Part shown: piece after piece, positions 15,920 to 23,195 of the stretch
How the letters are laid out: each line of letters opens with the position of its first letter
How positions within the stretch are numbered: position 1 is the first letter of the stretch
Assembly: GCA_910579975.1 (NCBI GenBank)
Contig: CAJTWU010000004.1
Coordinates: 15,234-79,233 of the forward strand
Origin: an uncultured Vampirovibrio sp.
GTDB lineage: Bacteria; Cyanobacteriota; Vampirovibrionia; Gastranaerophilales; Gastranaerophilaceae
Direction of reading: 5' to 3'
DNA length: 64,000 bases
Notes under the pieces: model-generated
What the model was told of the DNA's origin: nothing
Databases searched by the model: none
Seen by the model: the letters and a program-made list of their open reading frames with translations, nothing else
Program-made: the position numbers and the translations under genes

Positions 15920-16760
15920 TTATCACATCCACACCAACTACTCGGACGGTGTTTTTTCACCTGAAAAGATAGTTGATTTGGCATTGGATGCCGGTTTGCA
16001 AGCAATTGCATTAACAGATCATGATAATGTGCTTTCTTATAATGTTGCAAAAGAATATCTTAAAACTAAGGAAGTTGATTTAAAACTTATTCAAGGTATT
16101 GAGGTTAATACTTTATATAAAGATTACGAAGTTCATATTCTGGGATACTTTCCTGATGTTGAAAAAAGTGATTTTAAAAACCTTTTAAAAGTACAGCAGC
16201 AAGCTCGTACAAAACAGACAAAAGAAATTTTGGCTTTGCTTGCAAAAAAAGAAGGCATAAAGATAAAATACGAAGATGTTAAAAACATGGTTGCTGAAGG
16301 CGGCTCAATCGGTCGTCCGCATATTGCAAAAGCAATTACCAATGCAGGTGGTACCAGCAATGTTATGGAAGCTTATAGTAAATATATCCATAGACAATCT
16401 CCGGTTTATGTTGAAAGAAAAACGGTTACACCGTTTGATGCTGTTGAAATTATTTATGATGCGGGAGGTATTCCTGTTATAGCACATCCATATGATATAG
16501 ATATAGCAGAAAAACTTATAAAAGACCTAATGAACTGTGGTTTGAGAGGGATTGAAGCTTACCATAGAAAACATTCACCTGCGATTGTAGAATATTTTTC
16601 GTCTATGGCTGAAAATTTAGGTTTAATTGTTACAGGCGGTTCTGATTTCCATGCGCCTAATATTATGAACGGGCAAATAATTCTGGGTAAAAACTTTGTG
16701 CCTGAATGGATTTATGACACGATGATTACAGAGAAGAAGCAGTTAGATTTGGCAACGTAA
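15894..16760 (+). CDS. PHP-domain phosphoesterase (YciV/RNase AM-like)
   Basis: I choose the TTG at 15894, because GTGAGG lies six bases before it. ATGs at 15876 and 15909 are also in frame but have poorly spaced sites. The product (about 289 residues) has the PHP metal site: DYHIHTNYSDG, LTDHDN, GIEVNT, GRPHIA, IAHPYD and GSDFH. Proteins of this branch act as 3',5'-nucleotide bisphosphate phosphatases or 5'-3' exoribonucleases. The position in an operon with RNase Y and a cyclic nucleotide phosphodiesterase suggests RNA turnover. It overlaps ymdB by 26 bases. Confidence 0.88.
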   Translation: MAAVGMKGDYHIHTNYSDGVFSPEKIVDLALDAGLQAIALTDHDNVLSYNVAKEYLKTKEVDLKLIQGIEVNTLYKDYEVHILGYFPDVEKSDFKNLLKVQQQARTKQTKEILALLAKKEGIKIKYEDVKNMVAEGGSIGRPHIAKAITNAGGTSNVMEAYSKYIHRQSPVYVERKTVTPFDAVEIIYDAGGIPVIAHPYDIDIAEKLIKDLMNCGLRGIEAYHRKHSPAIVEYFSSMAENLGLIVTGGSDFHAPNIMNGQIILGKNFVPEWIYDTMITEKKQLDLAT

Positions 16761-16800
16761 CTTGTTCCCTCCTTAGATGGGGAGGGTTAGGGTGGGGTGA
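16761..16800 (-). repeat. Dispersed intergenic hairpin repeat, copy 3
   Basis: CCCTCC-TTAGATGG-GGAGGG hairpin followed by TTAGGGTGGGGTGA. The reverse complement begins TCACCCCACCCTAACCCTCC and aligns with copies at 806-842 and 4986-5020. It sits between the PHP gene and the pseudopilin gene. Confidence 0.55.
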
Positions 16801-16804
16801 TTTT

Positions 16805-17383
16805 ATGAAACGAGCATTTACAATTGTAGAAGTTTCAATTTTATTTGTAATATTTTTAATAGTTGCATTTTTGGTTGCACCATTGTCACTGGATGATAGT
16901 ATGCAAGCTAAAAATACTTCTAAATGGAGAAATGTTCAAGAAGATTTTTCTAACATTTTTTATTCTATTAATACCCGAAAAGATGATGATAAAAAGACTT
17001 TTGAAGAGGTTTTTAAATCTATTATTACAAATGAAATTAAGGGTGAGTCTGATTTATATAAAATAACTTTTATGAATGGTACTTATCCTAATGACACATA
17101 TAGATTTAAGGAGTTTAAAACTACTTATTCTAATGCTATGATTGCGACTAAATTATTTGATGAACCACATGGTGCGATAAGAGGAGTGCTTATGTATGAT
17201 GTGAATGGTTCGAGCGGTCCAAATGTTTGGGGTAGAGATGTTTTTGGATTTAATATTTATGAAGATAAATTTGAACCATTCTGTAAAAACGACCCTTTAA
17301 TTGCACAAAAACAGGATTGCAGTAAAAATGGAACAGGGTTATGTTGTTCTAATTATTATCTTGTAGGAGGAAGTTTTGATTAA
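16805..17383 (+). CDS. Type IV pilin/pseudopilin-like protein
   Basis: A 192-residue protein starting MKRAFTIVEVSILF: a short basic leader, a prepilin-peptidase cleavage site before Phe4, the conserved Glu at mature position 5, and a 20-residue hydrophobic helix. The globular part has four cysteines near the C-terminus (CKN, DCSKNGTGLCC) that could form disulfides, for which the VKOR-DsbA protein at 18596 is a plausible catalyst. The GPNVWGRDVFGFN stretch is typical of pseudopilin-like proteins in which a calcium- or strand-rich tail ends the fold. It overlaps the LOG gene by 8 bases. GGTGGGGTG precedes the ATG at short distance. Confidence 0.75.
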   Translation: MKRAFTIVEVSILFVIFLIVAFLVAPLSLDDSMQAKNTSKWRNVQEDFSNIFYSINTRKDDDKKTFEEVFKSIITNEIKGESDLYKITFMNGTYPNDTYRFKEFKTTYSNAMIATKLFDEPHGAIRGVLMYDVNGSSGPNVWGRDVFGFNIYEDKFEPFCKNDPLIAQKQDCSKNGTGLCCSNYYLVGGSFD

Positions 17384-17957
17384 AAATATTTGTGTTTATG
17401 CCTCTTCCTCAAACGATTTATCGGAAGTTTATTATAAAGCAGCTTCAGAACTTGGAACAATGATTGGTTCAAACGGTTTTAATATAGTTTACGGGGGAAG
17501 CAGACGAGGCTTGATGTATGGTTGTGCCGGAGCGGTGAAGGTTTCGGGCGGTAAAGTTATAGGGATTATGCCGGAGATTTTTGCTAATCCTAAGTTTGCA
17601 AATCCGGAAGATTGTGATGAGTTTTATGTGACTCCCGGTATGAGAGAAAGAAAAGCTTTGCTTGACGAAAAATCAGAAGCAGTTATTGCTCTTGCCGGAG
17701 GGTTTGGAACTTTAGAAGAAGTTTCAGAAATGATTGTGCAAAAACAATTGGGTTATAATAAAAAACCGATTGTTTTGTTGAATACTAATGGATTTTATGA
17801 CAACTTAATCAAGTTTTTTGAAAATATTATTGAAGAAAAGTTTGCTAATACAGAGTCAAGAGATTTATACTATGTGGCTGCAACGCCTAGGGAAGCGGTT
17901 GAATTTATTAAGAATTATCTGCCTCAAGAGGCTGTATCAAAGTTTTTAATAAAGTAA
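17376..17957 (+). CDS. LOG-family (cytokinin riboside 5'-monophosphate phosphoribohydrolase-like) protein
   Basis: A TTG start with AGGAGG five bases upstream gives 193 residues. LOG/TIGR00730 features are present: VYGGSRRGLMYG, GMRERKALL, and a nucleotide loop that reads AGGFGTLEE. The family consensus is PGGxGTxxE, so the loop proline is Ala here. The enzymes cleave the N-glycosidic bond of nucleoside monophosphates; many bacterial members prefer AMP. It overlaps the pseudopilin gene by 8 bases, but no functional link is obvious. Confidence 0.9.
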   Translation: MIKNICVYASSSNDLSEVYYKAASELGTMIGSNGFNIVYGGSRRGLMYGCAGAVKVSGGKVIGIMPEIFANPKFANPEDCDEFYVTPGMRERKALLDEKSEAVIALAGGFGTLEEVSEMIVQKQLGYNKKPIVLLNTNGFYDNLIKFFENIIEEKFANTESRDLYYVAATPREAVEFIKNYLPQEAVSKFLIK

Positions 17958-17961
17958 ATAG

Positions 17962-18198
17962 TTAGATATCAACTTTATCAACATTAATTAAATCATTGAG
18001 CTTCATTTCAAGAGCATTTGCAATTTTTATTAAAGTATCTGCTGATGGAGAGCTGGTGCCACGTTCTACAGCATTTATATATGTTTTACTTAAAGAAGAT
18101 AACTCGGCAAGCTTTTCCTGTGACCAACCTCTTTTAGTTCGTTCTAGCTTAATTTTAATTCCGATTTTTCGTCTTACTTTTTCAACTTCATTTGTCAT
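17962..18198 (-). CDS. XRE-family helix-turn-helix repressor
   Basis: I take the ATG at 18198 (78 residues). The longer frame from 18282 would add a leucine-rich leader read through the promoter region. The domain is complete: GIKIKLERTKRGWSQEKLAELSSLSKTYINAVERG followed by SADTLIKIANALEM, the Cro/C1 five-helix layout. It is divergent from the small gene at 18287, and three copies of TATATA(G/C)TTGAATA lie across the promoter between them. Autorepression plus repression of that gene is inferred. Confidence 0.85.
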   Translation of the reverse strand: MTNEVEKVRRKIGIKIKLERTKRGWSQEKLAELSSLSKTYINAVERGTSSPSADTLIKIANALEMKLNDLINVDKVDI

Positions 18199-18219
18199 AT
18201 TATCAATTATATTAGAACA

Positions 18220-18248
18220 TTGACAAACTATATTCAATAATATATACT
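18220..18248 (+). promoter_or_regulatory. Consensus promoter for the 18287 gene
   Basis: TTGACA (18220-18225), 17 bases, TATACT (18243-18248). Repressor-like repeats lie within and downstream of it. Confidence 0.8.
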
Positions 18249-18275
18249 TGAATAAAAGTCGTATATAGTTGAATA
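18228..18275. promoter_or_regulatory. Candidate XRE operators, three copies
   Basis: The motif TATATAGTTGAATA occurs at 18262-18275 and as TATATACTTGAATA at 18241-18254. In inverted orientation it occurs as CTATATTCAATA at about 18228-18239. The copies cover the spacer, the -10 box and the start region of the consensus promoter. Confidence 0.6.
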
Positions 18276-18286
18276 AGGACAAAGTA

Positions 18287-18493
18287 ATGAATGTTAATGA
18301 ACTAAAAGAGTTAAATGATATACAAGAATTAGCATTAGATGTTAGTTGTTTGATATCTGTTATAAAGGATGCTTGCCAGGCAAATGATTATACAAAAGAA
18401 GAGATTGCTTTAGAGCATGCAATTTCTCTTCAAAATGAGGTTATAGAGAAGATAGTTAATCTTAATTCGCACTTTATTAATAAAATTAATTAA
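18287..18493 (+). CDS. Small helical hypothetical protein, XRE-controlled
   Basis: ATG at 18287 is preceded by AAGGAC. The in-frame TTG at 18269 lies inside an operator copy and is less likely. The 68-residue product (MNVNELKELNDIQELALDVSCL...) is fully helical and acidic, with two cysteines and no membrane segment. No family is recognised. Its strong promoter and divergent XRE repressor make it look like a small regulatory or phage-type accessory gene. Confidence 0.6.
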   Translation: MNVNELKELNDIQELALDVSCLISVIKDACQANDYTKEEIALEHAISLQNEVIEKIVNLNSHFINKIN

Positions 18494-18595
18494 TTATATC
18501 GCATTATCCGCCCTAACTAATTTTATTATTGAAATAATCTTGTGATATATTAGAATTAATATAGATATTAGACAGTTAGGTAATAGGAGGGGCTT

Positions 18596-19783
18596 ATGAA
18601 AATTGATAAAAAGAATTTAGCTATCCAATTATTAGCATTGGCGGGTTTGGCATTATCTATTAAACTTGCATTTATTTACTATGCAGCAAACTTTGATAAG
18701 TACTCGCTTGCAAGTTTTTGTTCAATAAATGATTTTATTGATTGTGATGGTGTTGCAAAAACTACTCATTCACAAGTATTGGGTATCCCTCTTGCATACT
18801 GGGGAATATTTTTCTATATTACAGTTTTATTTTTGACTGTTGTAGATAAATTGAAAAACATAAAATTTTTAAAGTTCTTGGAAGTTTTTAAAGAGCCAAA
18901 GGCTTATATTGCAGTACTTGGTTCAATTGCATTTTTATGCTCAATGGTACTTGCGGGTGTAAGTTTATTTGTGATTAAAAAGCTCTGTATTTTATGTGTA
19001 ATTACATATTTTATTGATTTAGTGATTGCACTTGTTGCCTCTGACGGTATGTTCAAAAATATAGTTAGAAATTTTAAAACAACATTTGTTGATTTTATTG
19101 ATGGAGTTAAAAAATATACAAAGACATTTATTGTTCTTGTCCTTCTTGCTGTGTCATTCTTGGCTTATAGCGGAATTACCCTTAACTTTGTTCCACATAT
19201 CAAGAAACACCAAGATATTTTAAAATACAGAAAAATCAAACATAATCCTTATAGAGTTAAAGGAAATATTCTGGGTAACGAAAATGGTAATGTTGTTATT
19301 GAGCTTTATTCAGACTATGTTTGTCCTCTTTGTTATATCCAAAATATAATGCTGCATCAGGCTGTTAAAGAATTTCCAAATATCAGAATTAACCACCATA
19401 ACTTTCCATTTGATAAGGAATGTAATCCTTATATTCAGGTAAATATGCACCCTAATGCGTGTTTTATGTCAAAAGCTGCAATTGCGGCAAGAAATCAGGG
19501 AAATTACTGGGAAATGAGTTCTCTTTTATACGAAAAACAGCCAAAGAAAATGGATGATGTTCTTAAACTTGTTGAAGAAGCCGGTTTAGACAAAGAAAAA
19601 TTTGTTCAGGATTTTGACAATCAGGCTGCTAGAGACGAAATTTCAAATGAGTTGACTAAGTCACAAGAACTTGAGCTTGACTCAACTCCGACTATGATAA
19701 TTGACGGAGAAAAGATTGTCGGAGTAAAACCATATTTTGAATTAAAGGAATTGTTGATTAAACATGGTGCAAAACACAAGTAG
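18596..19783 (+). CDS. Vitamin K epoxide reductase (VKOR) fused to a DsbA-like thioredoxin domain
   Basis: A 395-residue membrane protein that generates disulfides in exported proteins. The N-terminal VKOR part has four to five helices. Its loop cysteine pair is C42/C50 (FCSINDFIDC) and its quinone-proximal pair C131-x-x-C134 (KLCILC). A further membrane helix (about 177-199) leads to a DsbA/DsbG-type extracytoplasmic domain with C243-P-L-C246 and cis-proline motif STPTMII. Fusions of VKOR to thioredoxin domains are typical of cyanobacteria and their relatives. TAGGAGGGG precedes ATG. The 3' end overlaps queH by 20 bases. Confidence 0.93.
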   Translation: MKIDKKNLAIQLLALAGLALSIKLAFIYYAANFDKYSLASFCSINDFIDCDGVAKTTHSQVLGIPLAYWGIFFYITVLFLTVVDKLKNIKFLKFLEVFKEPKAYIAVLGSIAFLCSMVLAGVSLFVIKKLCILCVITYFIDLVIALVASDGMFKNIVRNFKTTFVDFIDGVKKYTKTFIVLVLLAVSFLAYSGITLNFVPHIKKHQDILKYRKIKHNPYRVKGNILGNENGNVVIELYSDYVCPLCYIQNIMLHQAVKEFPNIRINHHNFPFDKECNPYIQVNMHPNACFMSKAAIAARNQGNYWEMSSLLYEKQPKKMDDVLKLVEEAGLDKEKFVQDFDNQAARDEISNELTKSQELELDSTPTMIIDGEKIVGVKPYFELKELLIKHGAKHK

Positions 19784-20306
19784 GAAAATATTACTTCATG
19801 CCTGTTGTGCAATCTGTTCAGGATATCCCATTTCTCTTTTAAAGGAGATGGGATATTCTCCTGTTGTGTACTTTTGTAACCCTAATTTAGATACAGAAGA
19901 AGAATTTGAACGTCGTCTTGAAGCACAAAAAACACTTTGTGAGCATTTTGACGTTGAGCTTATTGTAGAAGAATACAATCATAATGAATATTTAAAATAT
20001 GTAAAAGGCTTGGAAGCCGAACCTGAGCGCGGTTCACGCTGTGATAAATGTATTGAGCTCCGGCTTATCAAAACAGCACAAAAAGCTAAAGAGCTGTCAA
20101 TAGAAGAATTCACAACTTCTCTTGTAATCAGTCCGCATAAAAACTTTCAAAAAATTTCTACAATCGGTGCCGGTTTAGGTAAATATTTAGCCCTTGATTT
20201 TAAAAAGAAAGACGGGTTTCTTAAGACCAACCAAATCTCAAAAGAACTTGGATTATATCGTCAAAACTATTGCGGCTGTGAGTTCGCTAGATATTATACG
20301 CGATAA
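19764..20306 (+). CDS. queH: Epoxyqueuosine reductase QueH
   Basis: A 180-residue iron-sulfur enzyme (former DUF208) performing the last step of queuosine tRNA modification. The ligating cysteines are visible: HACCAICSG (adjacent CC), RCDKCIELR, and QNYCGC near the C-terminus. Length is typical. It overlaps the end of the VKOR-DsbA gene by 20 bases, so it is translationally coupled, and its 3' end overlaps nuoN (convergent) by 20 bases. Confidence 0.93.
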   Translation: MVQNTSRKILLHACCAICSGYPISLLKEMGYSPVVYFCNPNLDTEEEFERRLEAQKTLCEHFDVELIVEEYNHNEYLKYVKGLEAEPERGSRCDKCIELRLIKTAQKAKELSIEEFTTSLVISPHKNFQKISTIGAGLGKYLALDFKKKDGFLKTNQISKELGLYRQNYCGCEFARYYTR

Positions 20307-21711
20307 ATCTGCAAAGTTCGACCAACTTTTCAGGATAAACACCGATTAATACCGTCACTGCAGCAGTTATTATTAATACAAACTTCTGTGAATATACTGT
20401 TTTTAAAACCTTAGTTTCCGATATATCAAACATAGGTAAAATAATTTTTATGTAATAATACAAAGCAACTACCGTTAACATTAAAAGTATTAGCAAGAAT
20501 GGTACAAATATTAATCCGGAGTTTGCGATGGCGGAGAATAAATAAATTTTCGCAACAAATCCTGATGTAATTGGAAATCCTGCTAACGCAATTATAGAAA
20601 GAGCATAAGCTATACTTAAGCCGTGGTTTTTGTGGAAAATTCCTCTAAAATCAACAGTGTTCATGCCGATTTTATTTGAGTCTGTAATATTTAAGAATGC
20701 AAAAACGGAGATATTCATTAATACATAACAAATCAAATAAAATATAACTGTTGAAAGATTATAAACTGATACTAAACAAGCTGTAAGCAAAACATAAGAT
20801 GAATTTGCTGCAGCTGAACAGGCGAAAATAACTTTAACATTGTTTTCTCTTATAGCATAAGTATTAGCCCATAATGCGGTTATGATTGAGACAATTGCGA
20901 TAACAAATGTTAACTCCAGACTGCTTCCCAGAGGGAAAACAAGAAGTCTGCAAAGAATACCGAACATTGCAAGCTTTGGTATTGTTGATAAAAATGCTAA
21001 AATGGATGTTTCTGTACCTTTATAAACATCAATCACCCAGTTTGCAAAAGGAAATACTGATAGCTTTGAGATTAACCCGAGAATTATCATAACACTTGCA
21101 AAGGCATACAGCAGAGTTGGTTCGGACTCTGTTATTATTTCATAGATTTCTGTCAAATTTAAGCTTGAAGTTAATCCATACAGATATGAAACCCCGAACA
21201 AAAATACACCAGTTGAGACCGCGCTGGTAATCAAATACTTAAATGCTGCTTCTTTTGAATAATATCCTCTATCAGAGGCTATCAAAAAGTATGTAGGAAA
21301 GCTCAATAACTCAACAGAAACAAGAAGAGTCAAGAAGTCATTAGAACTTATGATATTCATTGCACCAAATATAGCTGTTAATAAAAGAGCCTGAATTGTA
21401 TATGCATTCTGTTTTTGTTTATGGATTAAGTTTCTGGTTAAAAGTACCACAAAAAATCCGCATAAAAGAATTATAAAATGGAATAAAAGTGTATAACTAT
21501 CAGACATTATTGCATTTTTAAAACCAAAATATTGAGGTTCTGTTTGTACTGTTGATAATAAAACAGTACTCAATGCTATACCGATGGCTGAAATAAGCCT
21601 AGCATATCTGAAATATCTTGGAGAAAGAAACATTGAGCATAAGAGCTGTATTATTATAAACAACCCTAAACATGCTTGTGGAAGTAATATATTGAATAAA
21701 TCATTAATCAC
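20287..21711 (-). CDS. nuoN: Complex I subunit N (proton-pumping antiporter-like)
   Basis: A 474-residue, about 14-helix membrane subunit of NADH:quinone oxidoreductase-type complex I. Family features include the discontinuous helix region (FPFANWVIDVYKGTETSILAFLSTIPKLA) with its lysine, and the later SIIALAGFPITSGFVAK. It is the last gene of the nuoA-N run, overlapping nuoM by one base and converging on queH with a 20-base overlap. Confidence 0.93.
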   Translation of the reverse strand: MINDLFNILLPQACLGLFIIIQLLCSMFLSPRYFRYARLISAIGIALSTVLLSTVQTEPQYFGFKNAIMSDSYTLLFHFIILLCGFFVVLLTRNLIHKQKQNAYTIQALLLTAIFGAMNIISSNDFLTLLVSVELLSFPTYFLIASDRGYYSKEAAFKYLITSAVSTGVFLFGVSYLYGLTSSLNLTEIYEIITESEPTLLYAFASVMIILGLISKLSVFPFANWVIDVYKGTETSILAFLSTIPKLAMFGILCRLLVFPLGSSLELTFVIAIVSIITALWANTYAIRENNVKVIFACSAAANSSYVLLTACLVSVYNLSTVIFYLICYVLMNISVFAFLNITDSNKIGMNTVDFRGIFHKNHGLSIAYALSIIALAGFPITSGFVAKIYLFSAIANSGLIFVPFLLILLMLTVVALYYYIKIILPMFDISETKVLKTVYSQKFVLIITAAVTVLIGVYPEKLVELCRFIAYNI

Positions 21712-23192
21712 TACATTTGCCCCCCTGCAAGATTAAGCAAAACAGATGGGAATATCCCAAAAATAATTAGCCCCGCTGTTATAGAAGCTAGAACAACAAA
21801 TTCATGTACACTTATGTCGTTGTAGTTTCCTTCTCCTTCACCCATAAATGCGCAGTGCAGAAATTTAAGCATATAACATGAACTTAGTATTAATAAAGGA
21901 AGTGAGAATACTGCTGCAAATTTGATAACTGTTTCAGCTTCTGAGAATAATGCGCCCATTATTGTCAAGATTTCGCTAATAAACGGTGCAAATAAAGGGA
22001 CTCCTATTGAAGCTAAAACAATCAAGGCTGCAAAACCAAATAACCTTGGCATTTGTATTGCAATACCGCCTAAAGAATTGATATCACGGGTTTTACATCT
22101 AAGATATACAATACCGCAAATCATAAATAATCCGGCTGTTACCAGTGCATGCGCTACCATATGGAAAACAGAGGCTGAAATCCCGATTTGGTTCAATGCA
22201 CAAAGTCCTAACAGGATTAAACCCATATTTGAAATACTTGAATAAGCTACAATGCGTTTTATATCTGTTTGAGAATATGCAACAAAAGCCGTATAAATAA
22301 TGTTTATAAGTGCAAAAACTGCTAAAACAGGTGCTATTGTTACAAATGAGTCGTACATTATTTCGTAATTAAATCTTAGAATACCGTAAGCTCCGGTTTT
22401 CAATAAGATACCCGCCAAGATAATACTAACCGGTGTCGGAGCATTTGTATGTGCATCAGGTAACCAGGTATGTAATGGTATTATTGGAAGTTTTACACCA
22501 AAGCCTATTAAGAAACAAACCGCAATTAATAGTTGGATACTGTTTGGAATAGGGTTTGCAAAAATATCAGTAAATGAAGCCGATAAAACTCCGGTCATGA
22601 CGTAGTTATAGTAATGTAAAAGAAGCATACCAAGCAGCATAAACATACTGCCGAAGAATGTGAATAATACAAATTTTACTGCTGATTTTTTTGCTTCAGG
22701 ATGAGGTTCAATTGAGAAGTCACCTCCTATTAAGAAATAAGCCGGTATAAGCTCAAGTTCCCAGAACATAAAGAATACAAACATATCAGAAGCAGCAAAA
22801 ATCCCTAAAATTGATGACATTAGCAATAACAACATTGAATAATAGAATTTGTGATTTTTTCTTATATTTAGTTTGCTTGAAATGGAAGCCATAAGGAAGA
22901 TAAAAGAAGTTAAAACCACTAAAATCATTCCAATCCCGTCAAGGTTAAATGAGAATGTTACACCAATAGATTGTATCCAATCTAAACCAAAAAAGCTTAT
23001 TTTATCTGTATAAGGATTAGCTTTATCAAAAAATGCAAGCATTAATAACGAGTATAAAAAATGAAATCCGCAAAGTCCTTTAGTAAAACGTCTTACAATG
23101 ATTTCGTTTCTTGTAAAAAATGGTGACATTAATACAAACGATGCAAGCATCGGTAAGAATATTAAAAACGGTATTGAAAGAAATTTTTCCAC
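21711..23192 (-). CDS. nuoM: Complex I subunit M
   Basis: A 493-residue antiporter-like proton-translocating subunit. The essential glutamate region MFWELELIPAYFLIGG is present, as are PIIPLHTWLPDAHTNAPTPVSIILAGILLKTGAYG (discontinuous helix with conserved Lys) and VHMVAHALVTAGLFMICG. Normal length. It lies between nuoL (3-base gap) and nuoN (1-base overlap). Confidence 0.95.
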   Translation of the reverse strand: MEKFLSIPFLIFLPMLASFVLMSPFFTRNEIIVRRFTKGLCGFHFLYSLLMLAFFDKANPYTDKISFFGLDWIQSIGVTFSFNLDGIGMILVVLTSFIFLMASISSKLNIRKNHKFYYSMLLLLMSSILGIFAASDMFVFFMFWELELIPAYFLIGGDFSIEPHPEAKKSAVKFVLFTFFGSMFMLLGMLLLHYYNYVMTGVLSASFTDIFANPIPNSIQLLIAVCFLIGFGVKLPIIPLHTWLPDAHTNAPTPVSIILAGILLKTGAYGILRFNYEIMYDSFVTIAPVLAVFALINIIYTAFVAYSQTDIKRIVAYSSISNMGLILLGLCALNQIGISASVFHMVAHALVTAGLFMICGIVYLRCKTRDINSLGGIAIQMPRLFGFAALIVLASIGVPLFAPFISEILTIMGALFSEAETVIKFAAVFSLPLLILSSCYMLKFLHCAFMGEGEGNYNDISVHEFVVLASITAGLIIFGIFPSVLLNLAGGQM

Positions 23193-23195
23193 CTT

